DNA of 64,000 nucleotides from assembly GCF_020422885.1 (NCBI RefSeq), contig NZ_CP084622.1, positions 2,623,001-2,687,000 of the forward strand, read 5' to 3'. This DNA is from Mesobacillus sp. S13. Lineage in GTDB: Bacteria; Bacillota; Bacilli; Bacillales; Cytobacillaceae. Each line of letters begins with the position of its first letter. Position 1 is the stretch's first letter. Positions 17,067 to 24,979 of the stretch are shown here, one piece after another. Under the pieces are notes generated by a model. The model worked only from the letters and a program-made list of their open reading frames with translations. It was not told where the DNA came from and did not search any database. The translations under genes and the position numbers were made by a program.

Positions 17067-18242
17067 ATGACTCAAGTACAGTTTAACCTGAATGTTGATG
17101 TTTTAAAAGAAGCTATTGTAAATTCCAATCTTGATATGGTGATTAAATCTGCCGTTGTGTTGGTATTAAATGAGTTTATGGAAAAGGAAAGAGACGACTA
17201 TTTAAAGGCTGCACCTTATGAACGTGCTGTCGAACGTCGTGACTACCGGAACGGTTACTATGAACGTGAGCTGTTGATGAGTATTGGAAATATAGCCCTA
17301 AAGGTTCCACGGACGCGTAATGGAGAATTTTCAACCACCGTTTTCGAAAAGTATGCCCGGTGTGATCAAGCTATGGTCCTCTCCATGTTGGAGATGGTTG
17401 TCAATGGTGTTTCGACCCGGAAAGTGACCAACATCGTGGAACAGCTTTGTGGAAAGAATGTTTCCAAGTCCTTTGTTTCATCCCTTACACAGAAGCTTGA
17501 TCCCATTGTAAATGAATGGGCTGGGCGACCTTTGAATACTACCTACTACCCTTACGTTTTTGCAGATGCCATGTATATAAAGGTGCGAGAGCACCATCGT
17601 GTCGTATCTAAGGCTGTTTATATTGCAACAGCCATTACAGAGAATCATACACGTGAAATCCTTGGCCTTAGTGTTGACCATACGGAAAGTTTTGAAAGCT
17701 GGAGCCGTTTTTTTCAACAGCTTAAATCACGCGGACTCCAATCACCAAAACTTATAATTTCAGATGCCCACCAAGGACTACAGAAAGCCATCCAACGTGA
17801 ATTTATTGGCACTGCTTGGCAAAGATGCAATGTCCATTTCAAACGGAATATTATTGATAAATTGCCTAAAAAGGATTCAGCCGAAATCCGCATGATGATT
17901 AAGCGAGTATTTGAAGCAGTTACGATTGAAGATGTACGCCGGTTCAAGGATGAATTGATGAACCGTTTTAGTAATGAGTCAAGGTTTGGAAAAGCGCTTG
18001 CTATATTAGATGAAGGTTTCGAAGATACCATACAATATATGAATTTCCCAGAAGCTATCAGGATCCATATCCGAAGCACCAACTCATTGGAACGGCTGAA
18101 CCAGGAGGTTCGTAGAAGAGAAAGAGTGATTCGTATTTTCCCTAATTCCCAATCTGCGTATCGTTTGGTTGGCGCTGTTCTGATGCATTACCATGTGTCA
18201 GACTACTCAAAGAGGAAATCTTTAAAGGGTCGGGTATATTAG
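17067..18242 (+). CDS. IS256-family transposase (DDE), intact
   Basis: 391 residues, the normal length. The N-terminal part binds DNA; the DDE catalytic triad is visible as D167 (VFADAMYIKVRE), D233 (LIISDAHQGL) and E342 (STNSLERLNQEVRRR), with the IS256-typical C-x2-H (RCNVHFKRN) after the second aspartate. AGAGGAATA lies before the ATG. No frameshift or stop is seen, so the element may still be mobile. Confidence 0.96.
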   Translation: MTQVQFNLNVDVLKEAIVNSNLDMVIKSAVVLVLNEFMEKERDDYLKAAPYERAVERRDYRNGYYERELLMSIGNIALKVPRTRNGEFSTTVFEKYARCDQAMVLSMLEMVVNGVSTRKVTNIVEQLCGKNVSKSFVSSLTQKLDPIVNEWAGRPLNTTYYPYVFADAMYIKVREHHRVVSKAVYIATAITENHTREILGLSVDHTESFESWSRFFQQLKSRGLQSPKLIISDAHQGLQKAIQREFIGTAWQRCNVHFKRNIIDKLPKKDSAEIRMMIKRVFEAVTIEDVRRFKDELMNRFSNESRFGKALAILDEGFEDTIQYMNFPEAIRIHIRSTNSLERLNQEVRRRERVIRIFPNSQSAYRLVGAVLMHYHVSDYSKRKSLKGRVY

Positions 18243-18284
18243 CCGCATTTTCAGCTCCACTTCCATCATGGATGATTACATCTC

Positions 18285-18328
18285 CGGGAAGGGATATCAA
18301 ATTGAAAACCATTTGACATCCCTTCCCG
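18285..18328 (+). terminator. Long inverted repeat inside IS, probable transposase terminator
   Basis: CGGGAAGGGATaTCAAA pairs with TTTGAcATCCCTTCCCG across a 10-base loop, 43 bases after the transposase stop. There is no T run, so it may instead protect the transcript end or the element from read-through. Confidence 0.45.
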
Positions 18329-18426
18329 AAGATGAAGAAAAGAAACCATGGAAGTTTCGCAAAAAAATGAAAGGGTTTGGTTGAGATTACTTGCCGTTAA
18401 TTTTACACAATAACCAGGACTTGACT

Positions 18427-18620
18427 CTGATTCTTCTTCATAAGGCTACGGTTCGAACGGTATCGTATCCTTATGCCGGCTGATTCTTCTTCATAAGGCT
18501 ACCGTTCGAACAGTATCTTACCCTTATACGGCCTGATTCTTCTTCATAAGGCTACCGTTCGAACAGTATCTTACCCTTATGTGGACTGATTCCTCTTTAT
18601 AAGTCTATCGTCCGACCGTA
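18427..18620. repeat. 53-bp tandem repeat array, right part (units 5-7)
   Basis: Units begin at 18460, 18513 and 18566 with 53-base spacing; the last drifts after about 18600. Together with the left part, at least seven units can be counted. The array fills the region between the helicase gene and the divergently read UvrC-like nuclease gene. The rest of the gap to 18736 shows only a plausible promoter region. Confidence 0.9.
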
Positions 18621-18736
18621 CGGCCAGCACATTATGCGTCAGTCTCTTTCTGATTGGGTAAAATAATATTATTATGTGGATTTTCATATTTGCCTGTGGT
18701 ACGATTTACTAATTGAAGAATAGGAAGTGATTAAAA

Positions 18737-19111
18737 ATGATTAAAATTGAATTGCCAGCACCAGATGTAGTCATTACACGAAGCAAGCAATTAGGAGAAA
18801 AGGTAGAAGCGGTCATTAGCAGCGAATATGGTTTTACAGATTACCATCGTATTCCTAGGGATAAAGGCGGAATCATCTTGTTTTTCAACGCCGACGACGA
18901 ATTGATGTTCGTTGGGAAAGCCCGGAAGCTTAGACCACGCGTAAAAAAACATTTTGAGGATAATGTGTCTCCTATCAAAAACCATCGTCATGAAGTGAAC
19001 AAGATTGCTGTCATTACAGTGGTCGATCCGATAGACAGAGAAATTTATGAAACCTATGCCATTAATGTACTTAAGGCCAAGTATAATATTGATAAGGTAT
19101 TCTACAAATAA
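18737..19111 (+). CDS. GIY-YIG-like nucleotide excision repair endonuclease domain protein
   Basis: 124 residues. The segment GGIILFFNADDELMFVGKARKLRPRVKKH aligns with the N-terminal GIY-YIG nuclease of UvrC (pattern GIYxFxN...LYVGKAxxLRxRV), though the first signature is altered to GGIILFF and the second to MFVGKA. The later ETYAINVLKAKYN segment supplies the family glutamate. Stand-alone proteins of this size in bacilli are usually named excision-repair endonuclease, but whether this one cuts DNA is not shown. GGAAGTG lies 8 bases before the ATG. A perfect palindromic terminator follows. Confidence 0.75.
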   Translation: MIKIELPAPDVVITRSKQLGEKVEAVISSEYGFTDYHRIPRDKGGIILFFNADDELMFVGKARKLRPRVKKHFEDNVSPIKNHRHEVNKIAVITVVDPIDREIYETYAINVLKAKYNIDKVFYK

Positions 19112-19137
19112 GAAGAGCCTGATATCAGGCTCTTCTT
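19110..19137. terminator. Bidirectional terminator (nuclease / desR)
   Basis: Perfect palindrome AAGAAGAGCCTGATATCAGGCTCTTCTT between the convergent genes. Confidence 0.85.
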
Positions 19138-19138
19138 A

Positions 19139-19738
19139 TTATTTAAACCATCCTTTTTCCTTGGATTGAGTGATTGCTTCAATCCTGTTGGTCACTTGGA
19201 GCTTATCTAGGATTGTCGAAATATAATTTCGGACTGTACCTGTCGTGATACTTAATTCTCCTGCGATTTCTTTCGTATTCTTACCATCGGCAACGAGCCC
19301 AAGCACTTCCATTTCCCTATCAGTCAGCGGATTTTCTTCGCTATATACATCGTCCATTAGCTCAGGTGCATAAATGCGTCTTCCCCCCATCACGCTGCGA
19401 ATCGAACTTGCAAGCTCTTCAGATGGACTATCCTTTAATAAATACCCGCTCACACCAGCTTTCAATGCTCGCTGAAAATAACCAGAACGCGCAAAAGTCG
19501 TCAAAATGATCACCTTGCATCCCAAGCCTTTCAATTCTTCCGCTGCTTCCAGACCTGTTTTCCCAGGCATTTCAATATCCATGACACAAATATCCGGTTT
19601 AAGCTCTTTTGCAAGAGCAACAGCTTCCTCTCCGTTGCTCGCCTTCCCCACAACTTCCATATCATCCTCAAGACTCAACAGGGAGCCTAATGCCCCCAGA
19701 AGCATGCGCTGGTCTTCCGCAATGACAATTTTTATCAT
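19139..19738 (-). CDS. desR: Response regulator DesR of the membrane-fluidity system
   Basis: 199 residues: receiver domain (phosphoacceptor D54 in CVMDIEMPGK, with E8, D9 and K105) and a NarL/LuxR helix-turn-helix at about 135-195 (LTDREMEVLGLVADGKNTKEI, TGTVRNYISTILDKL). In Bacillus subtilis, DesR phosphorylated by DesK switches on the des desaturase gene in the cold. The length matches (B. subtilis 199). The start overlaps the desK stop by 4 bases (ATGA), so the two are co-translated. Identification rests on protein similarity plus the adjacent desK and des genes. Confidence 0.92.
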   Translation of the reverse strand: MIKIVIAEDQRMLLGALGSLLSLEDDMEVVGKASNGEEAVALAKELKPDICVMDIEMPGKTGLEAAEELKGLGCKVIILTTFARSGYFQRALKAGVSGYLLKDSPSEELASSIRSVMGGRRIYAPELMDDVYSEENPLTDREMEVLGLVADGKNTKEIAGELSITTGTVRNYISTILDKLQVTNRIEAITQSKEKGWFK

Positions 19739-20874
19739 ATCAGGTCCTCCCTGCCCGTTTGTTTCAATACTTTTGGAATCTTAATTAATAGAGTGGTTCC
19801 ATTTTCAGATATAATTTCGAGTGTGCCATTCACGAATTCCAGTCTCTCGCGCATTCCCTGAAGACCGCTCCCTTTATATAAGTCTTCGTCGGCAATATTA
19901 CCCACGCCATTGTCGCTTACTTGAGCAAACAATTCCTGTTCACTTTGCATGATTGATATGCTGCACGTTGATGCCTTACTATGCTTAACTATATTCGTCA
20001 CGGCCTCTTTTAAACACATACTCAGGATGTTTTCAGACAGCAAAGAAACATTATTGAGATTGAATTCTTCTTCATTGCCGATAAACTCGATTTCAGCTGC
20101 TTTTAGCATCTGTCTTACATGAACCAGTTCATCGCGAACACGGATTCCTCTCATTTCAGCAACCATTTTCCTTACTTCATTCAAAGCCGTCCTGGCAGTC
20201 TGCTGGACATCTTTCAATTCTTCTTTTGCCAGTTCAGGATCTTTATTGATCAGCTTCCTGGCTAAGTCACTCTTCAGTCCGATCAAAGACAGCTTTTGGC
20301 CTAGTGTATCGTGCAAATCACGGGCTATCCTTTGACGCTCTTCCAGTTTAACCAACTCCGAGATCCGTTTGTTGGCATCCTCAAGCTTCTCCTCAAGCTC
20401 TCCTCTTTCATTTTTGTTATGGATACTGAACGGCAGAAGGATGACACCAATCCATACAATCACGATGATCGGAAGCTGTCTGATGAAAAAGTCCTCTTGC
20501 AAGACAATCTCGAAATTGATCACAATCGAAGTCCCTACTAGATGGATGAAATACAGAACCAGGAAAGGAATCCGGTCCTTAATGTTCCCAATGAAATAAG
20601 CGATAAAAAAAGCGAAATATATGTAACTGAACAAACTCGTAGACGCTATTGAAATACCAATTAAAATACAAGTCCATAGATAAACCGTCCAGCCCTTAGA
20701 AACAAAGGCTAGCCAGTATACGAGAAAGAACAAAAGAGTCAGAATGATTCCGACAACTTTCCCTACTGTCGTTGGCAGCTGCCAAAGGAAGTAAAAAGGC
20801 AATATCCCCAGAATCGTCCATATGTATGGAGAAATCCCGGTAATTCTAAGCGAGTTAAAAAACTTTTTAATCAT
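19735..20874 (-). CDS. desK: Thermosensor histidine kinase DesK
   Basis: 379 residues: five hydrophobic segments within the first 150 residues, the membrane-thickness sensor in DesK; then a coiled-coil linker, the phosphorylated H188 in RQRIARDLHDTLGQKLSLIG (HisKA_3 type), and an HATPase domain with KEAVTNIVKHSKAS, VSDNGVG and GSGLQGMRERLE. H188 is the same position as in B. subtilis DesK. It would control DesR by kinase/phosphatase switching as membranes stiffen on cooling. GAGGG lies 6 bases before the ATG. The 236-base gap to des holds the des terminator and room for a separate promoter. Confidence 0.93.
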   Translation of the reverse strand: MIKKFFNSLRITGISPYIWTILGILPFYFLWQLPTTVGKVVGIILTLLFFLVYWLAFVSKGWTVYLWTCILIGISIASTSLFSYIYFAFFIAYFIGNIKDRIPFLVLYFIHLVGTSIVINFEIVLQEDFFIRQLPIIVIVWIGVILLPFSIHNKNERGELEEKLEDANKRISELVKLEERQRIARDLHDTLGQKLSLIGLKSDLARKLINKDPELAKEELKDVQQTARTALNEVRKMVAEMRGIRVRDELVHVRQMLKAAEIEFIGNEEEFNLNNVSLLSENILSMCLKEAVTNIVKHSKASTCSISIMQSEQELFAQVSDNGVGNIADEDLYKGSGLQGMRERLEFVNGTLEIISENGTTLLIKIPKVLKQTGREDLI

Positions 20875-21061
20875 ATCAACCCTCTTTTATTATGGCTCTT
20901 TCCGTAAATTCTGTTGCTTCCACTACCCCTTGAAAAGAGGATGGCCCTCTTCTTCACGGTGAGTCGAGAATATATCCAAGCAGTAATGAATGAAAAATAG
21001 CCTGTTTATCTGTATCTGTTCTTATTTTAACATATGTAAAATCTGCCAGCTTAAAAAAATG

Positions 21062-21105
21062 ACTCCCCTTATTCCAGTATCAATCATACTCGGATTAAGG
21101 GGAGT
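21062..21105 (-). terminator. Terminator of des
   Basis: ACTCCCCTTA / TAAGGGGAGT outer stem with further inner pairing (TCC/GGA, GTA/TAC), five bases after the des stop on the minus strand. It separates des from desKR. Confidence 0.8.
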
Positions 21106-21110
21106 GTTTA

Positions 21111-22145
21111 TTATAGTTCAGGCTTAGTCTGTGCGGTTAATTTGCTGTTGTGCTTATAGGCTTTCATTTCCTTAAAGCTGATAAACTGCTTATTCTTTTC
21201 ATCCCATAAACGGAATTTCAAAGAAGTCAAGCTTGTAGAAAGTGTGATTGTCGGCACATTTTGCAAAGGCTTAGTATTCTTATGGACCTCTTCAAGCTTA
21301 TAGTTTGGAACTCTAGGGCTTAAATGGTGCACATGGTGGTAGCCTATGTTACCAGTAATCCACTGGAGCACTTTAGGCAGCTGGTAATATGAGCTTCCTT
21401 CCACAGCAGCGCGCACATATTCCCAATCCTTATCGGCTTCGAAATATGAATCCTCAAATGTATGCTGTACATAGAATAGCCAGATGCCGAACATTCCAGC
21501 GATGAAGAAGATTGGACCTTCTACCATGATGAAAGCCTTCCAGCCAATACCCCAAATTAGAAGAGCAGCAATCCCGAAAATCAAGACATTTGTTAAATAA
21601 GTGTTTAGGCGCTCCTTCATCCTCGCACCTTTACGGTTGAAACGATTAGTGATCAAAACGATATAAATCGGCCCGAGCACAAACATCACAAACGGGTTAC
21701 GGTACAGTCTGTACGCGAGTTTCATCCACATCGGGGCAGCCATGTATTCGTCAACAGTCAGGACCCAGATGTCCCCTGTCCCCCGCTTGTCCAAGTTGCT
21801 GCTTGTTGCGTGGTGAACAGAATGTTCATGTCCCCACTGGCTATATGGGAACAATGTTAATACTCCTGTAAGCGTACCAATCACTTTGTTCGCTTTACGG
21901 TTTTTAAAGAAAGAGTGGTGAGTACAATCATGGAAGATAATGAAGATCCTGATCATGAAGCCAGCGGCGAGCACAGCGATGCCTAGTGTTAATAAATATG
22001 AAATCGCAAGGCTTTGATAGGCAAGAAACCATAATACCAAAAACGGAATGACCGTATTGAAAATTTGAATGATACTATCTTTAGTATTTGAACTTTCATA
22101 AGGGGCGACCTGTTTTCTAAGTTCTTTTGCATTGTGAGTTGCCAT
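21111..22145 (-). CDS. des: Acyl-lipid delta-5 desaturase (cold-induced)
   Basis: Membrane fatty-acid desaturase that introduces a cis double bond into acyl chains of existing phospholipids. Three histidine boxes are visible: HDCTHH, HEHSVHH and HHVHH. About four membrane helices surround them (VIPFLVLWFLAYQSLAISYL and others). I use the ATG giving MATHNAKELRKQ, about 344 residues, close to the B. subtilis enzyme; the longer open frame upstream starts in a cysteine-rich stretch with no ribosome site. Two abutting palindromes lie 77-108 bases upstream, fitting DesR control. Order des-desK-desR is as in B. subtilis. Confidence 0.93.
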   Translation of the reverse strand: MATHNAKELRKQVAPYESSNTKDSIIQIFNTVIPFLVLWFLAYQSLAISYLLTLGIAVLAAGFMIRIFIIFHDCTHHSFFKNRKANKVIGTLTGVLTLFPYSQWGHEHSVHHATSSNLDKRGTGDIWVLTVDEYMAAPMWMKLAYRLYRNPFVMFVLGPIYIVLITNRFNRKGARMKERLNTYLTNVLIFGIAALLIWGIGWKAFIMVEGPIFFIAGMFGIWLFYVQHTFEDSYFEADKDWEYVRAAVEGSSYYQLPKVLQWITGNIGYHHVHHLSPRVPNYKLEEVHKNTKPLQNVPTITLSTSLTSLKFRLWDEKNKQFISFKEMKAYKHNSKLTAQTKPEL

Positions 22146-22221
22146 CTTGAGATAAATTCCCCTTTCGGATTTGTTAGTTAACCAAATTATAAATAAGGGA
22201 AAGCATTCTGTGCAGTAGCAG

Positions 22222-22253
22222 GTGTCATATATGACACATGACAAATGTCATGT
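22222..22253. promoter_or_regulatory. Double palindrome, probable DesR-binding region of des
   Basis: GTGTCATATATGACAC (22222-22237, perfect) overlaps by two bases with ACATGACAAATGTCATGT (22236-22253, perfect arms). Both contain TGTCAT/ATGACA half-sites. Two adjacent DesR sites, bound cooperatively by the phosphorylated tetramer, are established for the B. subtilis des promoter; here the assignment rests on position and structure. Confidence 0.72.
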
Positions 22254-22528
22254 TTCGATATTTTTCTTCTTTAAATCCTTGATTTAACAACGTTTATCTT
22301 TTGTGACCAGGTAATAATATTTGTTGGTATTTTTTTATTTTAGCCATTTTCTCGTTAGTAAAGAAATATGTAGGAAGTGTCTTTTTTAAAATAGAGCCCC
22401 CCTTTTTTTTCTAAAAATCACTTTCACCGAAAAAAGTACCACTTGAAATACAATATTAAACACTTAATTTGCATGTTTTTAGAACTATTTCACCCTCCAA
22501 TCAGGTGTTCCGTCTTTGACGGGGTTTT
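22254..22528. other. Gene-free stretch upstream of des
   Basis: About 275 AT-rich bases with T-tracts and no frame carrying a ribosome binding site. It should hold the outer des promoter region and the 3' end of the small minus-strand gene's transcript (a CCGTCtttGACGG hairpin followed by GGTTTT lies near 22510). Nothing else is recognisable. Confidence 0.4.
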
Positions 22529-22780
22529 CTAGTCCCTAATTGAATATTCATCTATCCATACAAAATAGCTGCCATTACCACTTGAGTTAATGAGGATCTC
22601 ATCAAAAGTAGGTGGATAAGGCTTCTCCCTCATATGCAGAACCAGTTTCTTCAACACCAAGCCATAATCCATCATTTCACAACTGGCCATCCATCTCTGT
22701 ACCGTATCACCCTTTATTATGACAAGCGGATATACTCTTTCAATAAGATTCAAAAGCTTAAATGCGTCTAACTTTGTCAT
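22529..22780 (-). CDS. Small protein resembling phage G39P-type helicase-loader domain
   Basis: 83 residues. The pattern KLDAFKLLNLIERVYPLVIIK...VQRWMASCEMMDYGLVLKKLVLHMREKPYPPTFDEI strongly recalls the N-terminal helical domain of phage SPP1 G39P-like proteins and related short proteins (aromatic YP, single W, then PPT-x-x-EI), which bind the replicative helicase. The rest of G39P is missing, so function cannot be claimed; a regulator of helicase loading or a domesticated phage gene is possible. AAGGAG lies 9 bases before the ATG. It stands alone, without phage neighbours. Confidence 0.55.
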   Translation of the reverse strand: MTKLDAFKLLNLIERVYPLVIIKGDTVQRWMASCEMMDYGLVLKKLVLHMREKPYPPTFDEILINSSGNGSYFVWIDEYSIRD

Positions 22781-22916
22781 TTGCCTAGCTCCTTTTTAGG
22801 AAAATCCACAATATTAGATTTTTTCCATGATTCCTGGAAAGATACATTCAATCATGTTCAAATTGACCTTTTACCTGTAATATTGACTAAAAAGTGACAT
22901 AAGAAGGTGAAGAATC

Positions 22917-23747
22917 GTGAAAACAGCAATTGTGACAGGGTCTTCTAGCGGCTTTGGTGAATTGATTTCCATCGAACTGGCTAAATCAGGTTTTCAGGTG
23001 ATTGCAACAATGCGTAACCTGAATAAAAAAGGGCACTTGCTGAAACTGGCAGCATCTGAAAATGTGACAGATAAAATTACCGTTTTTCAATTGGATGTAA
23101 CAACGCAACTATCGATCGAGAAATTCAAAGAGTACGTGCTATCACTCGGTTCTGTAGATTTGCTTGTTAATAATGCGGGATATGCTCAAGGTGGATTTTC
23201 CGAGGAACTTACAGTGGATGAATATCGAAAACAATTAGAAACGAACTTCTTTGGTGTTATTGCCGTCACACAGGCCGTCCTCCCTGCTATGCGGAATCAA
23301 AGATCAGGTAAAATCATAAATATGAGCAGCATCAGCGGAAGATTGGGATTTCCTGGATTGTCAGCATACGTGGCATCGAAACATGCCCTTGAAGGATATA
23401 GTGAAAGCATAAGACTTGAGCTAAAACCCTTTGGAATTGATGTAGTCCTTATCGAACCTGGTTCATACAAAACAAATATATGGCAAAGTATCGAAAGTAT
23501 ATCATTGTCCCATGAGTCACCATATGATTTAATGAAGGACTCAATACTGGAAATACTAACTGCAGGCCAAGATTCTTATGGAAATCCTCACGATGTAGCC
23601 AAACTTGCAGCGAGGATTGCTTCAGCCGAAAGTACACCAACCCTAAGATACCCTTTAGGAAAAGGTGTCAAGAACATGATCCAGTTAAAGAATTTCCTAC
23701 CTTGGAAAACACTCGAAAGAATCCTTTTGAAAAAATTGAAGTTATAA
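22917..23747 (+). CDS. Short-chain dehydrogenase/reductase (SDR)
   Basis: 276 residues with a complete classical SDR set: TGSSSGFGE dinucleotide-binding loop, LDVT, NNAG, the catalytic serine in NMSSISG, and YVASK with catalytic tyrosine and lysine, then EPGSYKTNIW. Such proteins reduce or oxidise alcohols or ketones with NAD(P)H; the EPGxxxT pattern and extended C-terminus suggest a lipid- or steroid-like substrate, which is inference. GTG start with AGAAGGTGA upstream. Four bases after the stop begins a copy of the dispersed repeat. Confidence 0.88.
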   Translation: MKTAIVTGSSSGFGELISIELAKSGFQVIATMRNLNKKGHLLKLAASENVTDKITVFQLDVTTQLSIEKFKEYVLSLGSVDLLVNNAGYAQGGFSEELTVDEYRKQLETNFFGVIAVTQAVLPAMRNQRSGKIINMSSISGRLGFPGLSAYVASKHALEGYSESIRLELKPFGIDVVLIEPGSYKTNIWQSIESISLSHESPYDLMKDSILEILTAGQDSYGNPHDVAKLAARIASAESTPTLRYPLGKGVKNMIQLKNFLPWKTLERILLKKLKL

Positions 23748-23750
23748 TGT

Positions 23751-23956
23751 GAAAAATAAACGAAAAAATTCAGATCAAATTATAAACGACTCTTATTTTC
23801 TTACAAATAAGGGTCGTTTTTCCGTTTATTCCATCCAAATCATTGGATTTTGATTTTTTTATAGTTGTTAACCGAAATATCTCTGATTATTTCTGCTTCA
23901 TAAGTATTTTCAGCAAACTATAAACGTAAATTCTCCGTTTATGAATGCTCATTATA
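23751..23956 (+). repeat. Dispersed intergenic repeat, copy B (about 206 bp)
   Basis: Same structure and orientation as copies A (3786-3990) and C (63496-63690). It starts GAAAAATAAACGAAAAAATTC, has the central hairpin AACGACtCTTATTT / AAATAAGgGTCGTT with TTTTTCCG after it, then TGTTAACCGAAATATCTC, and ends AAATTCTCCGTTTATGAATG. It has the most changes in the left end, so it is probably the oldest or least constrained copy. It would act as the terminator of the SDR gene. Confidence 0.8.
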
Positions 23957-24154
23957 ACGAAACTTAAAGAAGTTTGTTAACAGAATTTAAACAGCAACTG
24001 TACATTAGAGAAATTACTCTCATAATACTGTGCTAAATTTGCCAGCACTCTCAATCTGGTGTTATATAGGAGATTTGCTCAAATTGTTCTCTTGCAAAAA
24101 AAGGATTTTTTTACCACAGAAGAGAAATTAAATAAGTCTGAAAGGAGAATAACT
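23957..24154. other. Leader of the ABC permease pair
   Basis: About 200 bases with no gene. An open frame upstream in phase with the permease has no ribosome site and encodes basic, non-membrane sequence, so I treat it as leader. No riboswitch-like structure was recognised. Confidence 0.4.
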
Positions 24155-24979
24155 ATGAAAAATGGATTTAGGATTTTAATGAAAGCCCTCATTAAAGTAC
24201 TTTATAGTTTAGCATTAATAATAACTTCCTTGCTTGGTATTGTGTCTCTACTTTCTTTTACAGCATTATTCAACTTAAAGAATGGTGAACATTTAGCAAT
24301 CTCGATTGATGGATTTCTGAATTCTTATCAGGTTCTTGGCATATCACTGGCTACTATCATCTTACTGGGGAGCCTGATCGGGTTCCTGGTGATTTTATCG
24401 CCTATCAAGTTAAGGAAAAGATTACATCAATTTTTGGATTATTTTGAAGGGCTTCCGGATCTTCTGTTTATTTTCATCATAAATATGCTGAATATCTATC
24501 TGTTGAAGGAATTTAACTTTAAAATTTTTCCTATGTACGGCTTTGGATCTTCACAGCCCTTAGCATTTCCTGTCATCGTTACATCTTTCTTGCCTGCAGT
24601 TCTTTATGCCTTATATCTAATCAAATGTATGGAAGAGGAAGAACAGGCCCATTACGTTCATTTAGGATATTCCAAAGGCTTATCAAGGGTTTATTTATAT
24701 TTTGTTTACATCCTGCGGAATATCCTGCCTATTTTATCTCTCAAATTCCAGGTCATTCTCTATATGCTGCTCTCCAACCTGATTTTGGTTGAGCATATGT
24801 ACCACTACGAAACAACTCTTACAAACCAGATTCTATTCCAGGTTTTCAGGGGTGAACATGTATTGCCGCTAATCTATGGAATTGGCATTTTGATTCTTCC
24901 AATAATCATGTTCGAGGTTCTAATAAAACTAGTAGTCAGAGAGACTGTGACCAGGAGAAGAGGAGAATTCCAGCTATGA
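24155..24979 (+). CDS. ABC transporter permease, OppB/DppB type
   Basis: About 274 residues with six hydrophobic segments. The cytoplasmic loop with the ATPase-contact motif is degenerate but recognisable (EEEQAHYVHLGYSKGLSRVYLYFVYILRNILPILS, where typical members read EAxGxS...HxLPN). AAAGGAGAAT lies 6 bases before the ATG. It overlaps the next permease gene by 4 bases (ATGA). A peptide or nickel-type substrate would be usual for the class, but no binding protein or ATPase gene is adjacent, so the partner subunits must be elsewhere if it is functional. Confidence 0.75.
   Translation: MKNGFRILMKALIKVLYSLALIITSLLGIVSLLSFTALFNLKNGEHLAISIDGFLNSYQVLGISLATIILLGSLIGFLVILSPIKLRKRLHQFLDYFEGLPDLLFIFIINMLNIYLLKEFNFKIFPMYGFGSSQPLAFPVIVTSFLPAVLYALYLIKCMEEEEQAHYVHLGYSKGLSRVYLYFVYILRNILPILSLKFQVILYMLLSNLILVEHMYHYETTLTNQILFQVFRGEHVLPLIYGIGILILPIIMFEVLIKLVVRETVTRRRGEFQL

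Larger units (their letters stand above)
16968..18426 (+). mobile_element. IS256-family insertion sequence, complete (1459 bp)
   Basis: Bounded by an 8-bp direct repeat CTGATTCT (16960-16967 and 18427-18434), the target duplication. The terminal inverted repeats are 26 bp and imperfect: the outer ends share AAGTCC and the inner ends share ATTGTGTAAAA. Inside is one intact transposase gene. After the transposase, a GC-rich inverted repeat (CGGGAAGGGAT...ATCCCTTCCCG, 18285-18328) and the right end fill the remaining bases. Left of the transposase, AAGAGT/ACTCTT can pair and may shield it from outside transcription. The intact gene, matching ends and clean duplication suggest a recent insertion. 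Confidence 0.93.

Noticed and set aside
16968..18426. IS256 copy as one end of a composite transposon
   Set aside because: Only one copy is present, it has its own target duplication, and no cargo genes lie beside it.
16781..18620. Regularly spaced repeats, considered as a CRISPR array
   Set aside because: The 53-bp unit is repeated head to tail over its full length with no unique spacers, and there are no cas genes; it is a tandem repeat.
22146..22244. Longer N-terminus for the desaturase
   Set aside because: The extension is cysteine-rich, has no ribosome site, covers the DesR-like palindromes, and is absent from the known desaturase.
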